DNA of 47,328 nt from Corallococcus interemptor (lineage in GTDB: Bacteria > Myxococcota > Myxococcia > Myxococcales > Myxococcaceae): NCBI RefSeq assembly GCF_003668875.1, contig NZ_RAWM01000065.1, positions 1 through 47,328 of the forward strand, read 5' to 3'. Shown in pieces: positions 30,473-39,296 of this stretch (its first letter is position 1; each line of letters opens with the position of its first letter). Position numbers and translations under genes: made by a program. The notes beneath the pieces are model-generated. The model was not told the origin of the DNA and ran no database searches. It saw only the letters and a list, made by a program, of their open reading frames with translations.

Positions 30473-31195
30473 TCAACCCGTCACTTCCGCCTTCCCCGGG
30501 TCCTTCACCAGGTTGAGGTACATCTGCGCGCTCTTGTTGCCGGGGCTGCGCACGAGCACGTCTTCCCAGACCTTCACCGCCTCGTCACGGCGTCCCGCCG
30601 AGTACAGGGCGATTCCGTAGTTGATCCGTCCAGGAATGTACGACGGATTCTGCGCGATGACCTGTTCGTATTCCGCCAGGGCCGCCGCGTTGTCGCCCGC
30701 GTCGCGCAGGGCGTTGCCCAGCTTGAGGCGGATGTCCACGAACTCCGGGAAGTGCGCCAGCGCGCGGCGGTACTCTTCAATGGCCTTCTGCCAGACGCCG
30801 CTGGAGGCGAACACGTCGCCGATGTCGGCGTACATGTTGGCCACCTTCTTCATGACGTACGGGTCCAGCTCGCCGGGGGAGCCCTTCTGGCGGGACAAGG
30901 CGGCCTGGTAGACCTCCTTCGCCTCCGCGTACTTCCCCATGTCGTTGTAGATGACCGCCAGGTTGAGCGCGGCCTCGGTGTACGCGGGGTTGAGCCGCAG
31001 CGCGGACTCAAAGGCCCGCTGCGCCCGGGCGAACTGGCCCTGGTCGTGGTAGATGATGCCGAGCATGTTGTAGACGTCGGCGAAGGTCGGATTCTGCTCG
31101 ACCACCTTCGTCAAGAACTGCTCGGCCTGGGCGTACTGCTTCTTCTCGAAGGAGCCGCGCCCGAGGGTCAGTAGCTGCTTGAGGGCTTCGTCCAT
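30473..31195 (-). CDS. TPR-repeat protein
   Basis: The product has 240 residues with no signal peptide. At least five tetratricopeptide repeats can be read, for example YAQAEQFLTKVVEQNPTFAD, FARAQRAFESALRLNPAYTE, YAEAKEVYQAALSR, WQKAIEEYRRALAHFPEFVD and AALAEYEQVIAQNPSY. Such repeats form a helical scaffold for protein contacts. It lies 37 bases upstream of the FHA-DUF4388 gene and 36 bases after a membrane-anchored protein gene in the bamD run, so a signalling or envelope-assembly scaffold role is plausible but not shown. Confidence 0.88.
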   Translation of the reverse strand: MDEALKQLLTLGRGSFEKKQYAQAEQFLTKVVEQNPTFADVYNMLGIIYHDQGQFARAQRAFESALRLNPAYTEAALNLAVIYNDMGKYAEAKEVYQAALSRQKGSPGELDPYVMKKVANMYADIGDVFASSGVWQKAIEEYRRALAHFPEFVDIRLKLGNALRDAGDNAAALAEYEQVIAQNPSYIPGRINYGIALYSAGRRDEAVKVWEDVLVRSPGNKSAQMYLNLVKDPGKAEVTG

Positions 31196-31231
31196 GACTC
31201 GGCCCGCGCGGGCCCTGCCTCCTCGGGTAGC

Positions 31232-31936
31232 CTACATGAGCCCGGGCGAAAACAAGAATTGATCGCCCTCGCGCACCAGCAATAACGGACGCTCCCCCCG
31301 CGTGTCGACCGGCCGCGCCGGAAGGTCTCCCTCCACCCGGTAGTGTTCCGTCACCGTCACGTCGTCCCGCTCCAGGCGCGCGTACCAGGCCTGGACCGTC
31401 AGCCGCCGCTTGCTCAAGGGGGCCATTTCCTCCCACGTCCGCCCTGCCCCGCCGTCCCCACCCGGGCCGGCCAGCCGCGCCAGCGCTTCCGGGCGGCCTT
31501 GCGCCAGGGCCTGCCGCCGCGCCTCCAGCGCCGCCACCGCCGCCACCAGCCGGGGCGCCACCGAGGAGACCGGCTTCCACCGGCCGGACTCGCGGGTGAA
31601 GGGCACCACCTCCACGCCCGCGGTGCTGACCGTCGTGGCGCCCAGCGCGCCCTCGAAGTCCAGCGTGGTGAAGGCCTCCGCGCTCTGGCCGTCCGGCGCC
31701 ACGGAGACGGAGATGCGGGCGTACTGGAGCTTTTGCGAGACGAGCGGGGCCTGCGCGCCGGGCACGGGGAGGGACACACCGTCGTGCTCGGCCTGCTTCA
31801 GGGTGGTGACGATTTCGGCTTCCGGTCCGGCCAGGGCGCCCAGCAGGCGCGAGCCCAGGAACACGAGGACGCAGGCGGCCGCGAGCACGGCGATGGCGAT
31901 GCCCCCCAGCCGGCCCCAGTCCTCCGAGCGCCTCAC
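31232..31936 (-). CDS. Membrane-anchored protein of unknown function
   Basis: I do not recognise the family. The 234-residue product has one N-terminal membrane helix (IAIAVLAAACVLVFLGSRLL) and a soluble part of about 200 residues outside the cytoplasm. That part has two beta-rich blocks (ISVSVAPDGQSAEAFTTLDF and LTVQAWYARLERDDVTVTEHYRV) around an Ala/Arg-rich helix, and ends LLLVREGDQFLFSPGLM. The layout hints at an NTF2-like or similar alpha/beta barrel. Its ATG overlaps the bamD stop by four bases, so it is translated together with bamD. Confidence 0.75.
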   Translation of the reverse strand: MRRSEDWGRLGGIAIAVLAAACVLVFLGSRLLGALAGPEAEIVTTLKQAEHDGVSLPVPGAQAPLVSQKLQYARISVSVAPDGQSAEAFTTLDFEGALGATTVSTAGVEVVPFTRESGRWKPVSSVAPRLVAAVAALEARRQALAQGRPEALARLAGPGGDGGAGRTWEEMAPLSKRRLTVQAWYARLERDDVTVTEHYRVEGDLPARPVDTRGERPLLLVREGDQFLFSPGLM

Positions 31937-32706
31937 GAGCCCAGCATCTTCTGGGCGCGCTGGGCGGCGGGCGTGCCCGGCAGACGCTTGAGGACTTCCT
32001 TCAGCGTGTTCTGCGCGCGCTCCGTGTCGTTGAGCTTCACGTACGCGTTGTGGAGGTCGAAGAGGGCCTCCTCCTCCAGCGGCGTGCCCGGGTAGTCCTT
32101 GAGCAGCCCCTCCAGGCGCTGGGCCACGGCCTTCCAGCGCTCGCGCCTGGCGTAGAAGGACGCGACGTACAGCTCATGGCGCGCCAGGCGCTCCCGGGCG
32201 TCATCCCGGTGCATCTTGGCGTCCTTCACGTACTGCGAATCCGGGTACTCGCGCAGGAAGACGTTCATGGCCCGGAGCGCGTCGTACATGGGCTTCTGCT
32301 CCTTCTCGTAGGAAGGCGGCAGGGCGAAGAACTCCGAGGGGAACTCCTGCACGTAGGACAGGGCCGCGCGGTAGGCCGCGTAGTCCACCTTGGGGTGCGT
32401 GGGGTGCAGCCGCATGAAGGAGTCGAACTTCTCACGCGCCTCCGGGAACATCTCCCGGGCGAAGTCCAGGTCCCCCAGCTTGAGCTCCGCCTCGCGGGCG
32501 GCCTCCAGGTAGGGGAACTTGGTGCGGACGTGGTCGAAGTACTTCTCCGCCTTGAGGTAGTCCTTGTCCTCCAGCGCGGCCTCGCCCAGGGCCAGGTTCT
32601 CCGCCGCCTGGGTGGCGTAGTCAGGCTCGCCCGCGGGCCCCGCGGAGAGGGCGGCACAGGCGGACAACATCAGGGCGGACAGGACGAGGACGGCGGAGCG
32701 CATCAC
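31933..32706 (-). CDS. bamD: Outer-membrane assembly lipoprotein BamD
   Basis: The product has 257 residues with a lipoprotein signal (LSALMLSAC, acceptor Cys 17). The mature part is a series of TPR-like helices: AENLALGEAALEDKDYLKAEKYF, YLEAAREAELKLGDLDFA, FREYPDSQYVKDAK-type and YPGTPLEEEALFDL. This matches BamD/YfiO, the essential lipoprotein of the beta-barrel assembly machine. The gene starts nine bases after recX and overlaps the next gene by four bases. Confidence 0.92.
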   Translation of the reverse strand: MMRSAVLVLSALMLSACAALSAGPAGEPDYATQAAENLALGEAALEDKDYLKAEKYFDHVRTKFPYLEAAREAELKLGDLDFAREMFPEAREKFDSFMRLHPTHPKVDYAAYRAALSYVQEFPSEFFALPPSYEKEQKPMYDALRAMNVFLREYPDSQYVKDAKMHRDDARERLARHELYVASFYARRERWKAVAQRLEGLLKDYPGTPLEEEALFDLHNAYVKLNDTERAQNTLKEVLKRLPGTPAAQRAQKMLGS

Positions 32707-32715
32707 GCCCCCAAA

Positions 32716-33222
32716 CTATTCGTCCTGCCCGGAGGGGTCCAGCGAAGGTTCTCCCACCAGCCGGGTCACGATGTCCGGCGCGAAACCCCTGCCCAACAGG
32801 AGCCGCCCCGCCCGCGCCTGCTCCTTCGCGTCCAGCGGGCGGCCCGCCAGGCGCCTCTTCTCCAGCACCTGCCGGGCGGCCTCCAGCGCGTCGAAGCCCA
32901 CCGCGTCCTTCGCGTCCGACAGCGCGCGCCGGGCCTCCGTGCCCTCCAGTCCGTGCGCTTGCAGACGCTGGAGCACGGCGCGAGGGCCCAGCTTCCCCTT
33001 GGACAAAAGGGCGGCGGCGCGGTCGCGCGCGAACTTCGCGTCGTCCAGGTAGCCCCACTCCGACAAACGGGCGAGCACCGCGTCGCGCACGGACTCCGGA
33101 TAGCCCTTGCGCTCCAGGGCGAGCGACAGCTCATGCCGGCTCCTGCCGCGTGCCTTGAGCAGGCGCAGACAGGCATCGGTGGCGCGCTGGACAGCCTCGG
33201 GGCCTTCGGGCTCGTCAACCAT
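32716..33222 (-). CDS. recX: RecX-family regulator of RecA
   Basis: The product has 168 residues. It shows the triple three-helix layout of RecX: ACLRLLKARGRSRHELSLALERKGYP, ARLSEWGYLDDAKFARDRAA and KGKLGPRAVLQRLQAHGLE, with a final AGRLLLGRGFAPDIVTRLV. RecX binds RecA filaments and limits them. I chose ATG 33222 because the family part starts shortly after and the upstream frame lies antisense to a divergent gene. recA itself is not in the window. The gene heads the same-strand run that includes bamD. Confidence 0.88.
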   Translation of the reverse strand: MVDEPEGPEAVQRATDACLRLLKARGRSRHELSLALERKGYPESVRDAVLARLSEWGYLDDAKFARDRAAALLSKGKLGPRAVLQRLQAHGLEGTEARRALSDAKDAVGFDALEAARQVLEKRRLAGRPLDAKEQARAGRLLLGRGFAPDIVTRLVGEPSLDPSGQDE

Positions 33223-33258
33223 CGCGGAGTCCCTACCATGTGGTAACAGGCCGAAGCC

Positions 33259-33996
33259 ATGCACCCCATCCTCGCCCGCTTCCTCACCGCTGACGCCGCC
33301 AGGGAAACGCTCCGCAAGGAGAAGGCGGGCGAACCGCTGACTCCGGAGGAGCAGCACTTCGTGGCCGCCGCGGACACCAACCCCAAGCAGAAGGCCATGC
33401 TCCTGGGCGTCAGTGGCCGCGCGCTGTCCTCGGACGCACAGGCCGCGCTGGTGCTCCTGGCCGCGCACGCCGCCGCGCGCGCGCTCGCGGCGGACGAGTC
33501 CCTGGCCGCCGCCACGCAGAAGGCGCGCGAGGCGCTGAAGGAGGAGGGCGCGAGCGACGAGGAGTCGGATGCCTTCCTCGCGTCCATCCTGCTGGAGGAG
33601 GCCTTCGGCTACGAGCAGGAGGTGGACAGCTTCGACGCGGACTACGTGAAGGAGTCCCTGGGCGAGGTGCCCGCCCTGGCCTCGCTGTCCAAGGAGTCCG
33701 TGGACGCGCTGTTCCTCGCGTTCGCCAAGGCCGCGCCCAACGACGCGGACCGCAAGGCGCGCGAGCACATGGCGCGGGCGCTCTTCGACATCGCGTGGGC
33801 GGAGGGGCCCACCTCCATCAACCCGGAGCACCTGGAGACGCTGCTGGACAACGAGGTCGTCCAGGAGTCCGACGAGGTGCAGGACGCGCGCGTGCGCGCC
33901 ACCGTGTCGCTGCTCCAGACGCTGGCGCACCAGGGGCTCATTGGTCCCATGCGCCTCACCCGGCTGCGCGCGCAGCTGGGGGACGACGACGCCTGA
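33259..33996 (+). CDS. Acidic helical protein of unknown function
   Basis: I do not recognise the family. The 245-residue product has no signal peptide or membrane segment. It is rich in Ala, Glu, Asp and Leu and is predicted to be almost all helix (LTPEEQHFVAAADTNPKQKAM, ALVLLAAHAAARALAADES, ESDAFLASILLEEAFGY). The second half (LSKESVDALFLAFAKAAPND onward) looks like stacked helical pairs, as in HEAT or TPR-like folds. The start ATG 33259 is 36 bases from the divergent recX start. Codon use is normal for the window, so it is very likely a real gene. Confidence 0.75.
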   Translation: MHPILARFLTADAARETLRKEKAGEPLTPEEQHFVAAADTNPKQKAMLLGVSGRALSSDAQAALVLLAAHAAARALAADESLAAATQKAREALKEEGASDEESDAFLASILLEEAFGYEQEVDSFDADYVKESLGEVPALASLSKESVDALFLAFAKAAPNDADRKAREHMARALFDIAWAEGPTSINPEHLETLLDNEVVQESDEVQDARVRATVSLLQTLAHQGLIGPMRLTRLRAQLGDDDA

Positions 33997-34026
33997 GCGG
34001 CGCCGCCCTCCCCTTTTCGTGAAGCG

Positions 34027-35445
34027 CTAGAAGCGTTCGATCTGGAAGTCGTCGTCGCCCCCGGCCGCCGGAGCGGGCGCGGCCACCGGGGCGGGCGTGG
34101 GCGGACGGGCCGCCACCTGCGGAGGCAGCGGCCGGCCCTGGACGACGCCGGGCGGCGGGGTGGCGGGACGCGCCGCCGCGACACCCGGCGGAGGCGTCAT
34201 GGGGCGCGCGGCCATGGGCGCTCCGGGGCGCGGGGCCTGGGGCACCGGCGCGGGCGTAGGCGCCGAGGGAACCGCCTGCGCGGGCGCGCCCTTCTGCGCG
34301 AAGGACGCCGAGCCCGGGATGGGCCGCTCCTCGCCGACCTTGGCGTCGAAGTTGTCCCACTTCGAGTCGGACGTGCCGCTGATGCCGGAGAAGCGCAGCG
34401 CGAAGTCGTCCGGGTTGCTGGCCTGGCGGTGGGCCTCGTCGTAGGTGACCAGGCCGTTGCGCACCAGGCTCATCAGCGACTGGTCGAAGGTCTGCATCCC
34501 GTAGGAGTCCGTGCCCTGCGAGATGGCGTCGTGGATCTCCTTCGTGCGGTCCTTGTCTTCAATCAGCTCGCGCACGCGCGCGGTGACGCGAAGCACCTCC
34601 ACCGCGGCCACGCGGCCCTTGCCGTCCGCGCGCGGAACCAGGCGCTGACTGACGACGCCGCGAAGCACGCTGGAGAGCTGCAGGCGCACCTGCTTCTGCT
34701 GGTGCGGGGGGAACGCGGACACGATGCGGTTGATGGTCTCCGTGGCGTCCAGCGTGTGCAGCGTGGACATCACCAGGTGGCCCGTCTCCGCGGCGTGGAG
34801 CGCCGTTTCAATGGTCTCGTGGTCGCGCATTTCGCCCACCAGGATGACGTCCGGATCCTGGCGCAGCGCGGACTTCAGGGCCTGCGAGAAGCTCATCGTG
34901 TCCACACCCACTTCGCGCTGGTTCACGATGGAGCGCTTGTCGCGGATGAGGAACTCGATGGGGTCCTCGATGGTCATGATGTGGTTGGTTTCGTTGGAGT
35001 TGATGTAGTCGATCATCGCCGCCAACGTGGTGGACTTGCCGGAGCCCGTGGTGCCCGTCACCAGCACCAGGCCGCGCTCCTCGCCGCACACCTTCTCCAG
35101 CACCGTGGGCAAGAGCAGGTCCTTCATCGTCATCACCTTGAAGGGGATGACGCGGAGCACGGCGCCCACCGTGCCGCGCTGCTGGAAGACGTTCACGCGG
35201 AAGCGGCCCAGGCCCGGCACGCCGTAGGCCAGGTCCACCTCGTTGCTGACCTTGAACTTCTCCTTCTGGAACTCGTTCATGATGCCGAACGCCATGCGCG
35301 CCACCTCTTCCGGGGGCAGGCGGCGGCCGTCCTTGAGCGGCACCAGCGAACCATCCACGCGGAACATGGGCGGCAGACCCGCCTTCAGGTGGATGTCGGA
35401 GGCTCCGCCGCGCAGGGCGATCTGCAGGATTTCGTTGAGTTCCAT
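34027..35445 (-). CDS. PilT-family twitching motility ATPase with Pro/Ala-rich tail
   Basis: The product has 472 residues. The N-terminal domain (MELNEILQIALRGGASDIHLK) and the RecA-like motor match PilT: Walker A GTTGSGKS (131-138), Asp-box MTIEDPIEF, Walker B DVILVGEMRD (199-208) and His-box TGHLVMSTLH. PilT hexamers power retraction of type IV pili. The segment VRELIEDKD (291-299) stands where PilT has AIRNLIR, so it is diverged. After about residue 380 there is a tail of 90 residues made mostly of Pro, Ala and Gly, ending in DDDFQIERF. No other pil gene is nearby, so this may be a paralogue of the main PilT. Confidence 0.9.
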   Translation of the reverse strand: MELNEILQIALRGGASDIHLKAGLPPMFRVDGSLVPLKDGRRLPPEEVARMAFGIMNEFQKEKFKVSNEVDLAYGVPGLGRFRVNVFQQRGTVGAVLRVIPFKVMTMKDLLLPTVLEKVCGEERGLVLVTGTTGSGKSTTLAAMIDYINSNETNHIMTIEDPIEFLIRDKRSIVNQREVGVDTMSFSQALKSALRQDPDVILVGEMRDHETIETALHAAETGHLVMSTLHTLDATETINRIVSAFPPHQQKQVRLQLSSVLRGVVSQRLVPRADGKGRVAAVEVLRVTARVRELIEDKDRTKEIHDAISQGTDSYGMQTFDQSLMSLVRNGLVTYDEAHRQASNPDDFALRFSGISGTSDSKWDNFDAKVGEERPIPGSASFAQKGAPAQAVPSAPTPAPVPQAPRPGAPMAARPMTPPPGVAAARPATPPPGVVQGRPLPPQVAARPPTPAPVAAPAPAAGGDDDFQIERF

Positions 35446-35509
35446 GAGGGTGTCCGGATGGTAGCAGAACGCCCGCGCGCATCGCGACGGGGCGACGCCC
35501 ACCCGCTTG

Positions 35510-35555
35510 CCCGCAAAGCACGACGGCGGAGGCTTCCCGAAGGAAACCCCCGCCG
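35510..35555 (-). terminator. Intrinsic terminator after rplM-rpsI with TTCG tetraloop
   Basis: On the minus strand CGGCGGGGG (35555-35547) pairs with CCTCCGCCG (35532-35524). An inner TTCC/GGAA stem closes the stable tetraloop TTCG. The sequence after it is TCGTGCTTTGC. It lies 34 bases after the rpsI stop. Confidence 0.7.
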
Positions 35556-35588
35556 ACGAACGGCCGGACAGCTGGCCGGCAAGCGTGA

Positions 35589-35990
35589 TTAGCGCTTGGA
35601 GAACTGGAACCGACGACGGGCGCCGGGCTGGCCGTACTTCTTGCGCTCGACCGCGCGGGCGTCGCGGGTGAGGAAGCCGGCCTTCTTCAGCGCCGGACGG
35701 AACTCCGGGTTGAAGGCGCACAGCGCGCGCGCGATGCCGTGACGGATGGCACCGGCCTGGCCGGAGAGGCCGCCGCCGCGCACGTTGACCGTGACGTCGA
35801 GCTTGCCCTTCTGCTCCAGGATCTCCAGCGGCTGGTTGAGCACCATCTTCGACGTCTCACGGCCGAAGTACTCGTTGATGTCGCGGCCGTTGATGACGAC
35901 AGCGCCGTTGCCAGGACGCAGCCAGACGCGAGCGGTGGCCTCCTTGCGGCGGCCCGTGGCGTAGAAACCGAGTTCAGGATTGATCGCCAT
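35589..35990 (-). CDS. rpsI: 30S ribosomal protein S9
   Basis: The product has 133 residues. It shows [21 protein letters not shown] near the start, [23 protein letters not shown] in the middle, and [21 protein letters not shown] with the usual basic ending FQFSKR that reaches into the decoding site of the 30S subunit. It begins eight bases after the rplM stop, the conserved L13-S9 operon order. There is no clear ribosome site of its own, so coupling to rplM is likely. Confidence 0.98.
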   Translation of the reverse strand: MAINPELGFYATGRRKEATARVWLRPGNGAVVINGRDINEYFGRETSKMVLNQPLEILEQKGKLDVTVNVRGGGLSGQAGAIRHGIARALCAFNPEFRPALKKAGFLTRDARAVERKKYGQPGARRRFQFSKR

Positions 35991-35998
35991 GGTTGTTC

Positions 35999-36445
35999 TT
36001 ACGCCTCGACCTTGAACGCCACCGGCTTCTGCGCGGTGTGCGGATGGGTGTCACCAGCATACACCTTGAGCTTCGTCATCATCTGACGGCCCAGGGCATT
36101 GCGGGGCAGCATGCGGCGCACGGCGTTGAGGATGATGTCCTCGGGGTGACGCTGGCGCAGCTTCTGGAGGTTGGTGATCTTCAGGGCACCCGGGAAACCG
36201 GCGTACGGGTGACGGTAGTACTGCTTGTCCGTCTCCTTCGTGCCCGTCACCTTCACCTTCTCGGCGTTGATGACGATGACGTGGTCACCCGTGTCGATGG
36301 ACGGGGTGTACGTCGGCTTGTGCTTGCCCTTCAGGAGGGTGGCGATCTGACTGGCGGCGCGGCCAAGCACCTTGTCGGACACGTCGATGACGTGCCACTG
36401 GCGCTTGATGTCCCCAGCCTTGGCGCTGTAGGTCTTCTGCGACAT
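35999..36445 (-). CDS. rplM: 50S ribosomal protein L13
   Basis: The product has 148 residues. Family motifs are [32 protein letters not shown]-type start, [18 protein letters not shown] and [22 protein letters not shown]. It is an early assembly protein of the large subunit. ATG 36445 is preceded by GGAG at eight bases; an in-frame ATG at 36484 would add 13 unlikely residues. A candidate promoter lies about 120 bases upstream. Confidence 0.98.
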   Translation of the reverse strand: MSQKTYSAKAGDIKRQWHVIDVSDKVLGRAASQIATLLKGKHKPTYTPSIDTGDHVIVINAEKVKVTGTKETDKQYYRHPYAGFPGALKITNLQKLRQRHPEDIILNAVRRMLPRNALGRQMMTKLKVYAGDTHPHTAQKPVAFKVEA

Positions 36446-36561
36446 TTCGTGCACTCCAGACTTCGGCGCGACGCCCAGGTGCATGCCAGGGGTCGCGTGC
36501 TCGTGCGAACCAACCGCGGGTCCTCCGCCTAAACTCCGACAGAAGCCCGGAAAGGCTGACC

Positions 36562-36590
36562 CTCCTAGTAGGACGGCGGGATCAAGTCAA
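36562..36590 (-). promoter_or_regulatory. Candidate sigma-70 promoter of rplM-rpsI
   Basis: On the minus strand TTGACT (36590-36585) is followed after 17 bases by TAGGAG (36567-36562). This leaves an untranslated leader of about 110 bases before rplM. The -35 box is good, the -10 box weak. Confidence 0.4.
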
Positions 36591-36612
36591 GGTTGGGAGT
36601 ACGGGAGACCCC

Positions 36613-38679
36613 TCAGGGCGCCCGGCCAGGCGTGCCCGGCCCCGGTCCCCCGGCGGCGGGCTTCTTGAAGCGCTCCTTCAGGTTCGCGAAGAAGTTCTTC
36701 TCCTTCTCATCCGGAGGGCCCTGACGCGGCGCGTCCATATCCACGACCTCGAAGGCGTCCGGGGGCAGGTCCTCCAGGAAGCGCGAGGGCGTGCGGGGGA
36801 CCTCCTTGCCGCGCTTCACGCGGGTGGTGGCGCGGGTGAGGTAGAGCAGCTCCTTGGCGCGGGTGATGCCCACGTAGCAGAGGCGGCGCTCCTCCTCGAG
36901 GTTCTGCGCCTCGCCCTGCATGCCGCCGTGGGGCATCAGGTCCTCCTCCATGCCGATGAAGAAGACGAGCCGGTACTCCAGGCCCTTGGAGGCATGCAGG
37001 GACATCAGCGTCACGCGCTTGTTCTGCCCGGGGACGTCCTCCTCCTCCTGGCGCGTGTCCAGGCTGAGGCGGTTCAGGTACGTGAGGAGGCTGGCCTTGG
37101 GGCCCTCGCGCTTCTCGAACTTCTCCAGCGACGCGAGCACCCCGTCCACGCCCTTGAGCTTCTTGTCCGCGGCGGTGCCGGAGACGGCCTTGGCGCGGGT
37201 GGCCTCCCGGAAGCCGATCTCCTCCAGCAGCTTCTGCGTGGCCTCCGACAGGCGGGGCGTCTGGGCGAAGGCCTCGCGGTAGCGCTCCACCATCTCCACG
37301 AACTCCAGCACCTTGCCGCCCGCGCCCGCGGGCAGGTCGTCATAGGTGTCCGCGCGGCGCATCACCGTCCAGAGCGTCACGCCCTCCGCGCGCGAGTGCG
37401 CGTGCAGCCGCTCCATGGTGACGTCGCCGATGCCGCGCGAGGGCACGTTGACGATGCGCATGAGGGAGATTTCGTCCAGCTTGTTCGCCAGGACCTTGAA
37501 GTACGCGATGACGTCCTTCACCTCGCTGCGGTCGAAGAACTCGCTGCCGCCCACGACTTCGTAGGCGATGTTCTTCTCACGCAGCATCTCCTCCACCGGG
37601 TGGGCCTGGCCGTTGGTGCGGTAGAGCACCGCGATGTCGTCCGCGGGGACGCCCAGCGAGATGTGCTTCTGGATTTCGTGCGCGATGAAGCGGGCCTCCT
37701 CTTCATCGTTGGGACAGGCCACCACCTTCACCAGCGGGCCGCCCTTGCGGTCGGTCCACATGCGCTTGTCCTTGCGCTCCGGGTTCTTGGCGATGACGGC
37801 GTTGGCCGCGTCCAGCACGCGCTGGGAGGAGCGGTAGTTCTGCTCCAGCCGCACCTCCTTGCCGCCCGGGAAGTGCCGGTCGAAGTCCAGGATGTTGCGC
37901 ACCTCCGCGCCGCGCCAGGAGTAGATGCACTGGTCGTCATCCCCCACCGCGCACACGTTCCTCGCCGTGCCCGCGAGCAGCTTGAGCAGATCCAGCTGGG
38001 CGTGGTTGGTGTCCTGGAACTCGTCCACCAGGAGGTACTGGAAGCGGGCCGTGTACTTGCGGTGCAGGTCCGGGTGCTCGCGCAACAGGCGCGCGGGCAG
38101 CACCAGCAGGTCGTCGAAGTCCACGGAGCCCTGCGCCTTGAGCGCGAGCTGGTAGTCCGCGAAGACCATGGAGGTGATGAGGTCGTAGTCATCCCCCATG
38201 CCCTCCGGCTTGGGCTGGGGCGCCTCGCCGGAGTTCTTCGCCTTGGAGATGAGGGTGAGGACCTTGCGCGCGTCGAAGGCGCGGTCGTCGATGCGCTTGT
38301 CGCGCATGGCGCGGCGGATGATGGAGAGCTGGTCTCCCATGTCCGCGATGGCGAACTTCCTGGGCCAGCCCAGCCGGTGGATGTCCTCGCGCAGCACCTC
38401 CGCGCCGAACGCGTGGAAGGTGCAGACCAGCACGCCCTGGGCGCGGGGCCCGGCCATGTGGACGAGCCGCTCCTTCATCTCCGTGGCGGCCTTGTTGGTG
38501 AAGGTCACCGCGAGGATGTTGCGGGCCATGATGTGGTTTGGCCGCTCGTTGAGCAGGTGGACGATGCGGTGGGTGATGACCCGCGTCTTTCCACTGCCAG
38601 CGCCTGCCAGCACGAGCAGGGGGCCCTGGAGCGTCACCACGGCCTCGCGCTGAGGAGGATTGAGCTTCGAAAGGTCCAT
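36613..38679 (-). CDS. UvrD/Rep-family superfamily 1 DNA helicase
   Basis: The product has 688 residues. The order of motifs is regular: LNPPQREAV (Q motif), AGAGSGKT (25-32, motif I), TFTNKAATEMKER (Ia), LLVDEFQDTNHAQ (II), VGDDDQCIYSWRGA (III), RLEQNYRSSQRVL (IV), VTLMSLHASKGLEYRLVF (V) and YVGITRAKELLYL (VI). It moves 3'-5' on single-stranded DNA in repair or replication restart. The sequence is close to both UvrD/PcrA and Rep, and I cannot choose between them safely. The last 40 residues are a Pro/Gly-rich tail, shorter than the Tudor-like tail of PcrA. It is divergent from the lipoprotein gene, with only 34 bases between. Confidence 0.94.
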   Translation of the reverse strand: MDLSKLNPPQREAVVTLQGPLLVLAGAGSGKTRVITHRIVHLLNERPNHIMARNILAVTFTNKAATEMKERLVHMAGPRAQGVLVCTFHAFGAEVLREDIHRLGWPRKFAIADMGDQLSIIRRAMRDKRIDDRAFDARKVLTLISKAKNSGEAPQPKPEGMGDDYDLITSMVFADYQLALKAQGSVDFDDLLVLPARLLREHPDLHRKYTARFQYLLVDEFQDTNHAQLDLLKLLAGTARNVCAVGDDDQCIYSWRGAEVRNILDFDRHFPGGKEVRLEQNYRSSQRVLDAANAVIAKNPERKDKRMWTDRKGGPLVKVVACPNDEEEARFIAHEIQKHISLGVPADDIAVLYRTNGQAHPVEEMLREKNIAYEVVGGSEFFDRSEVKDVIAYFKVLANKLDEISLMRIVNVPSRGIGDVTMERLHAHSRAEGVTLWTVMRRADTYDDLPAGAGGKVLEFVEMVERYREAFAQTPRLSEATQKLLEEIGFREATRAKAVSGTAADKKLKGVDGVLASLEKFEKREGPKASLLTYLNRLSLDTRQEEEDVPGQNKRVTLMSLHASKGLEYRLVFFIGMEEDLMPHGGMQGEAQNLEEERRLCYVGITRAKELLYLTRATTRVKRGKEVPRTPSRFLEDLPPDAFEVVDMDAPRQGPPDEKEKNFFANLKERFKKPAAGGPGPGTPGRAP

Positions 38680-38713
38680 TGCGCGCGGGCCAGGGATACC
38701 CTTTGATTCGTCC

Positions 38714-39274
38714 GTGCGCGACTATTTCCTCCGGCTGGCCATCGCATCGCTCGCGCTCGGCGTGGGCGGCGGTTGCCTTGACGGCGAGCGCACGACATCT
38801 CCCACCCCGCGCGACGTGGTGACGGCCGCCGCACCGACCGTGTACTTCAAGGATCTGGCGCCGTTCCTGCCGGACTCGCTGGAGGGCTTCACGGTGGGTG
38901 CCACCGCGGGCTCCACGGGGAAGTACGGCGAGGTGTCCGTGTCGGAGGCGGAGCGCACCTACACCCGGGGCGAGGGCCGCGAGGTGAAGGTGCGCATCGT
39001 GGACACCACCATGGGGCTGAAGCTGGGGCAGGCCATCCGCGAGGCGGCGCAGAAGGCGAAGGGCCGAGCGGCGAGCGACCCGACGGCGCCCATCCAGTGG
39101 AAGGAGGCCGTGGGCTTCGTGCGCTATGACGCGGACGAGGCCGTCGCGGAGGCGAACCTCCTGGTGGGTGAGCGGTTCGTGGTGGCGGTCACCAGCCGGG
39201 GCTTCCCCAGCACCGTGGAGGTGCGGCGGGTGGCGCGAGGCATCGACCTGGCCGGGCTGGCCCAACTGCAGTGA
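38714..39274 (+). CDS. Lipoprotein of unknown function, upstream of the Cys-ladder gene
   Basis: The product has 186 residues. GTG 38714 gives a clean lipoprotein signal (YFLRLAIASLALGVGGGC). After a Thr/Pro linker the body contains PFLPDSLEGFTVGATAGSTG, VKVRIVDTTMGLKLGQAIREAA, WKEAVGFVRYDADEAVAEANLLVG, ERFVVAVTSRGF and ARGIDLAGLAQL. This resembles a widespread but uncharacterised domain in which a helix with a conserved Asp is followed by a YD..xxxAE..xxVG.RFVV strand pattern and a closing IDL..L. The next gene starts 22 bases later with its own ribosome site, so the two probably form an operon. Confidence 0.75.
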   Translation: MRDYFLRLAIASLALGVGGGCLDGERTTSPTPRDVVTAAAPTVYFKDLAPFLPDSLEGFTVGATAGSTGKYGEVSVSEAERTYTRGEGREVKVRIVDTTMGLKLGQAIREAAQKAKGRAASDPTAPIQWKEAVGFVRYDADEAVAEANLLVGERFVVAVTSRGFPSTVEVRRVARGIDLAGLAQLQ

Positions 39275-39296
39275 TTCGAGAGTCCAAGGAGCGTTC

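Noticed and set aside
28408-30516. An open plus-strand frame of 702 codons opposite selD and the FHA gene
   Set aside because: Both minus-strand genes are recognised over their full length, and the opposite product shows no domain.
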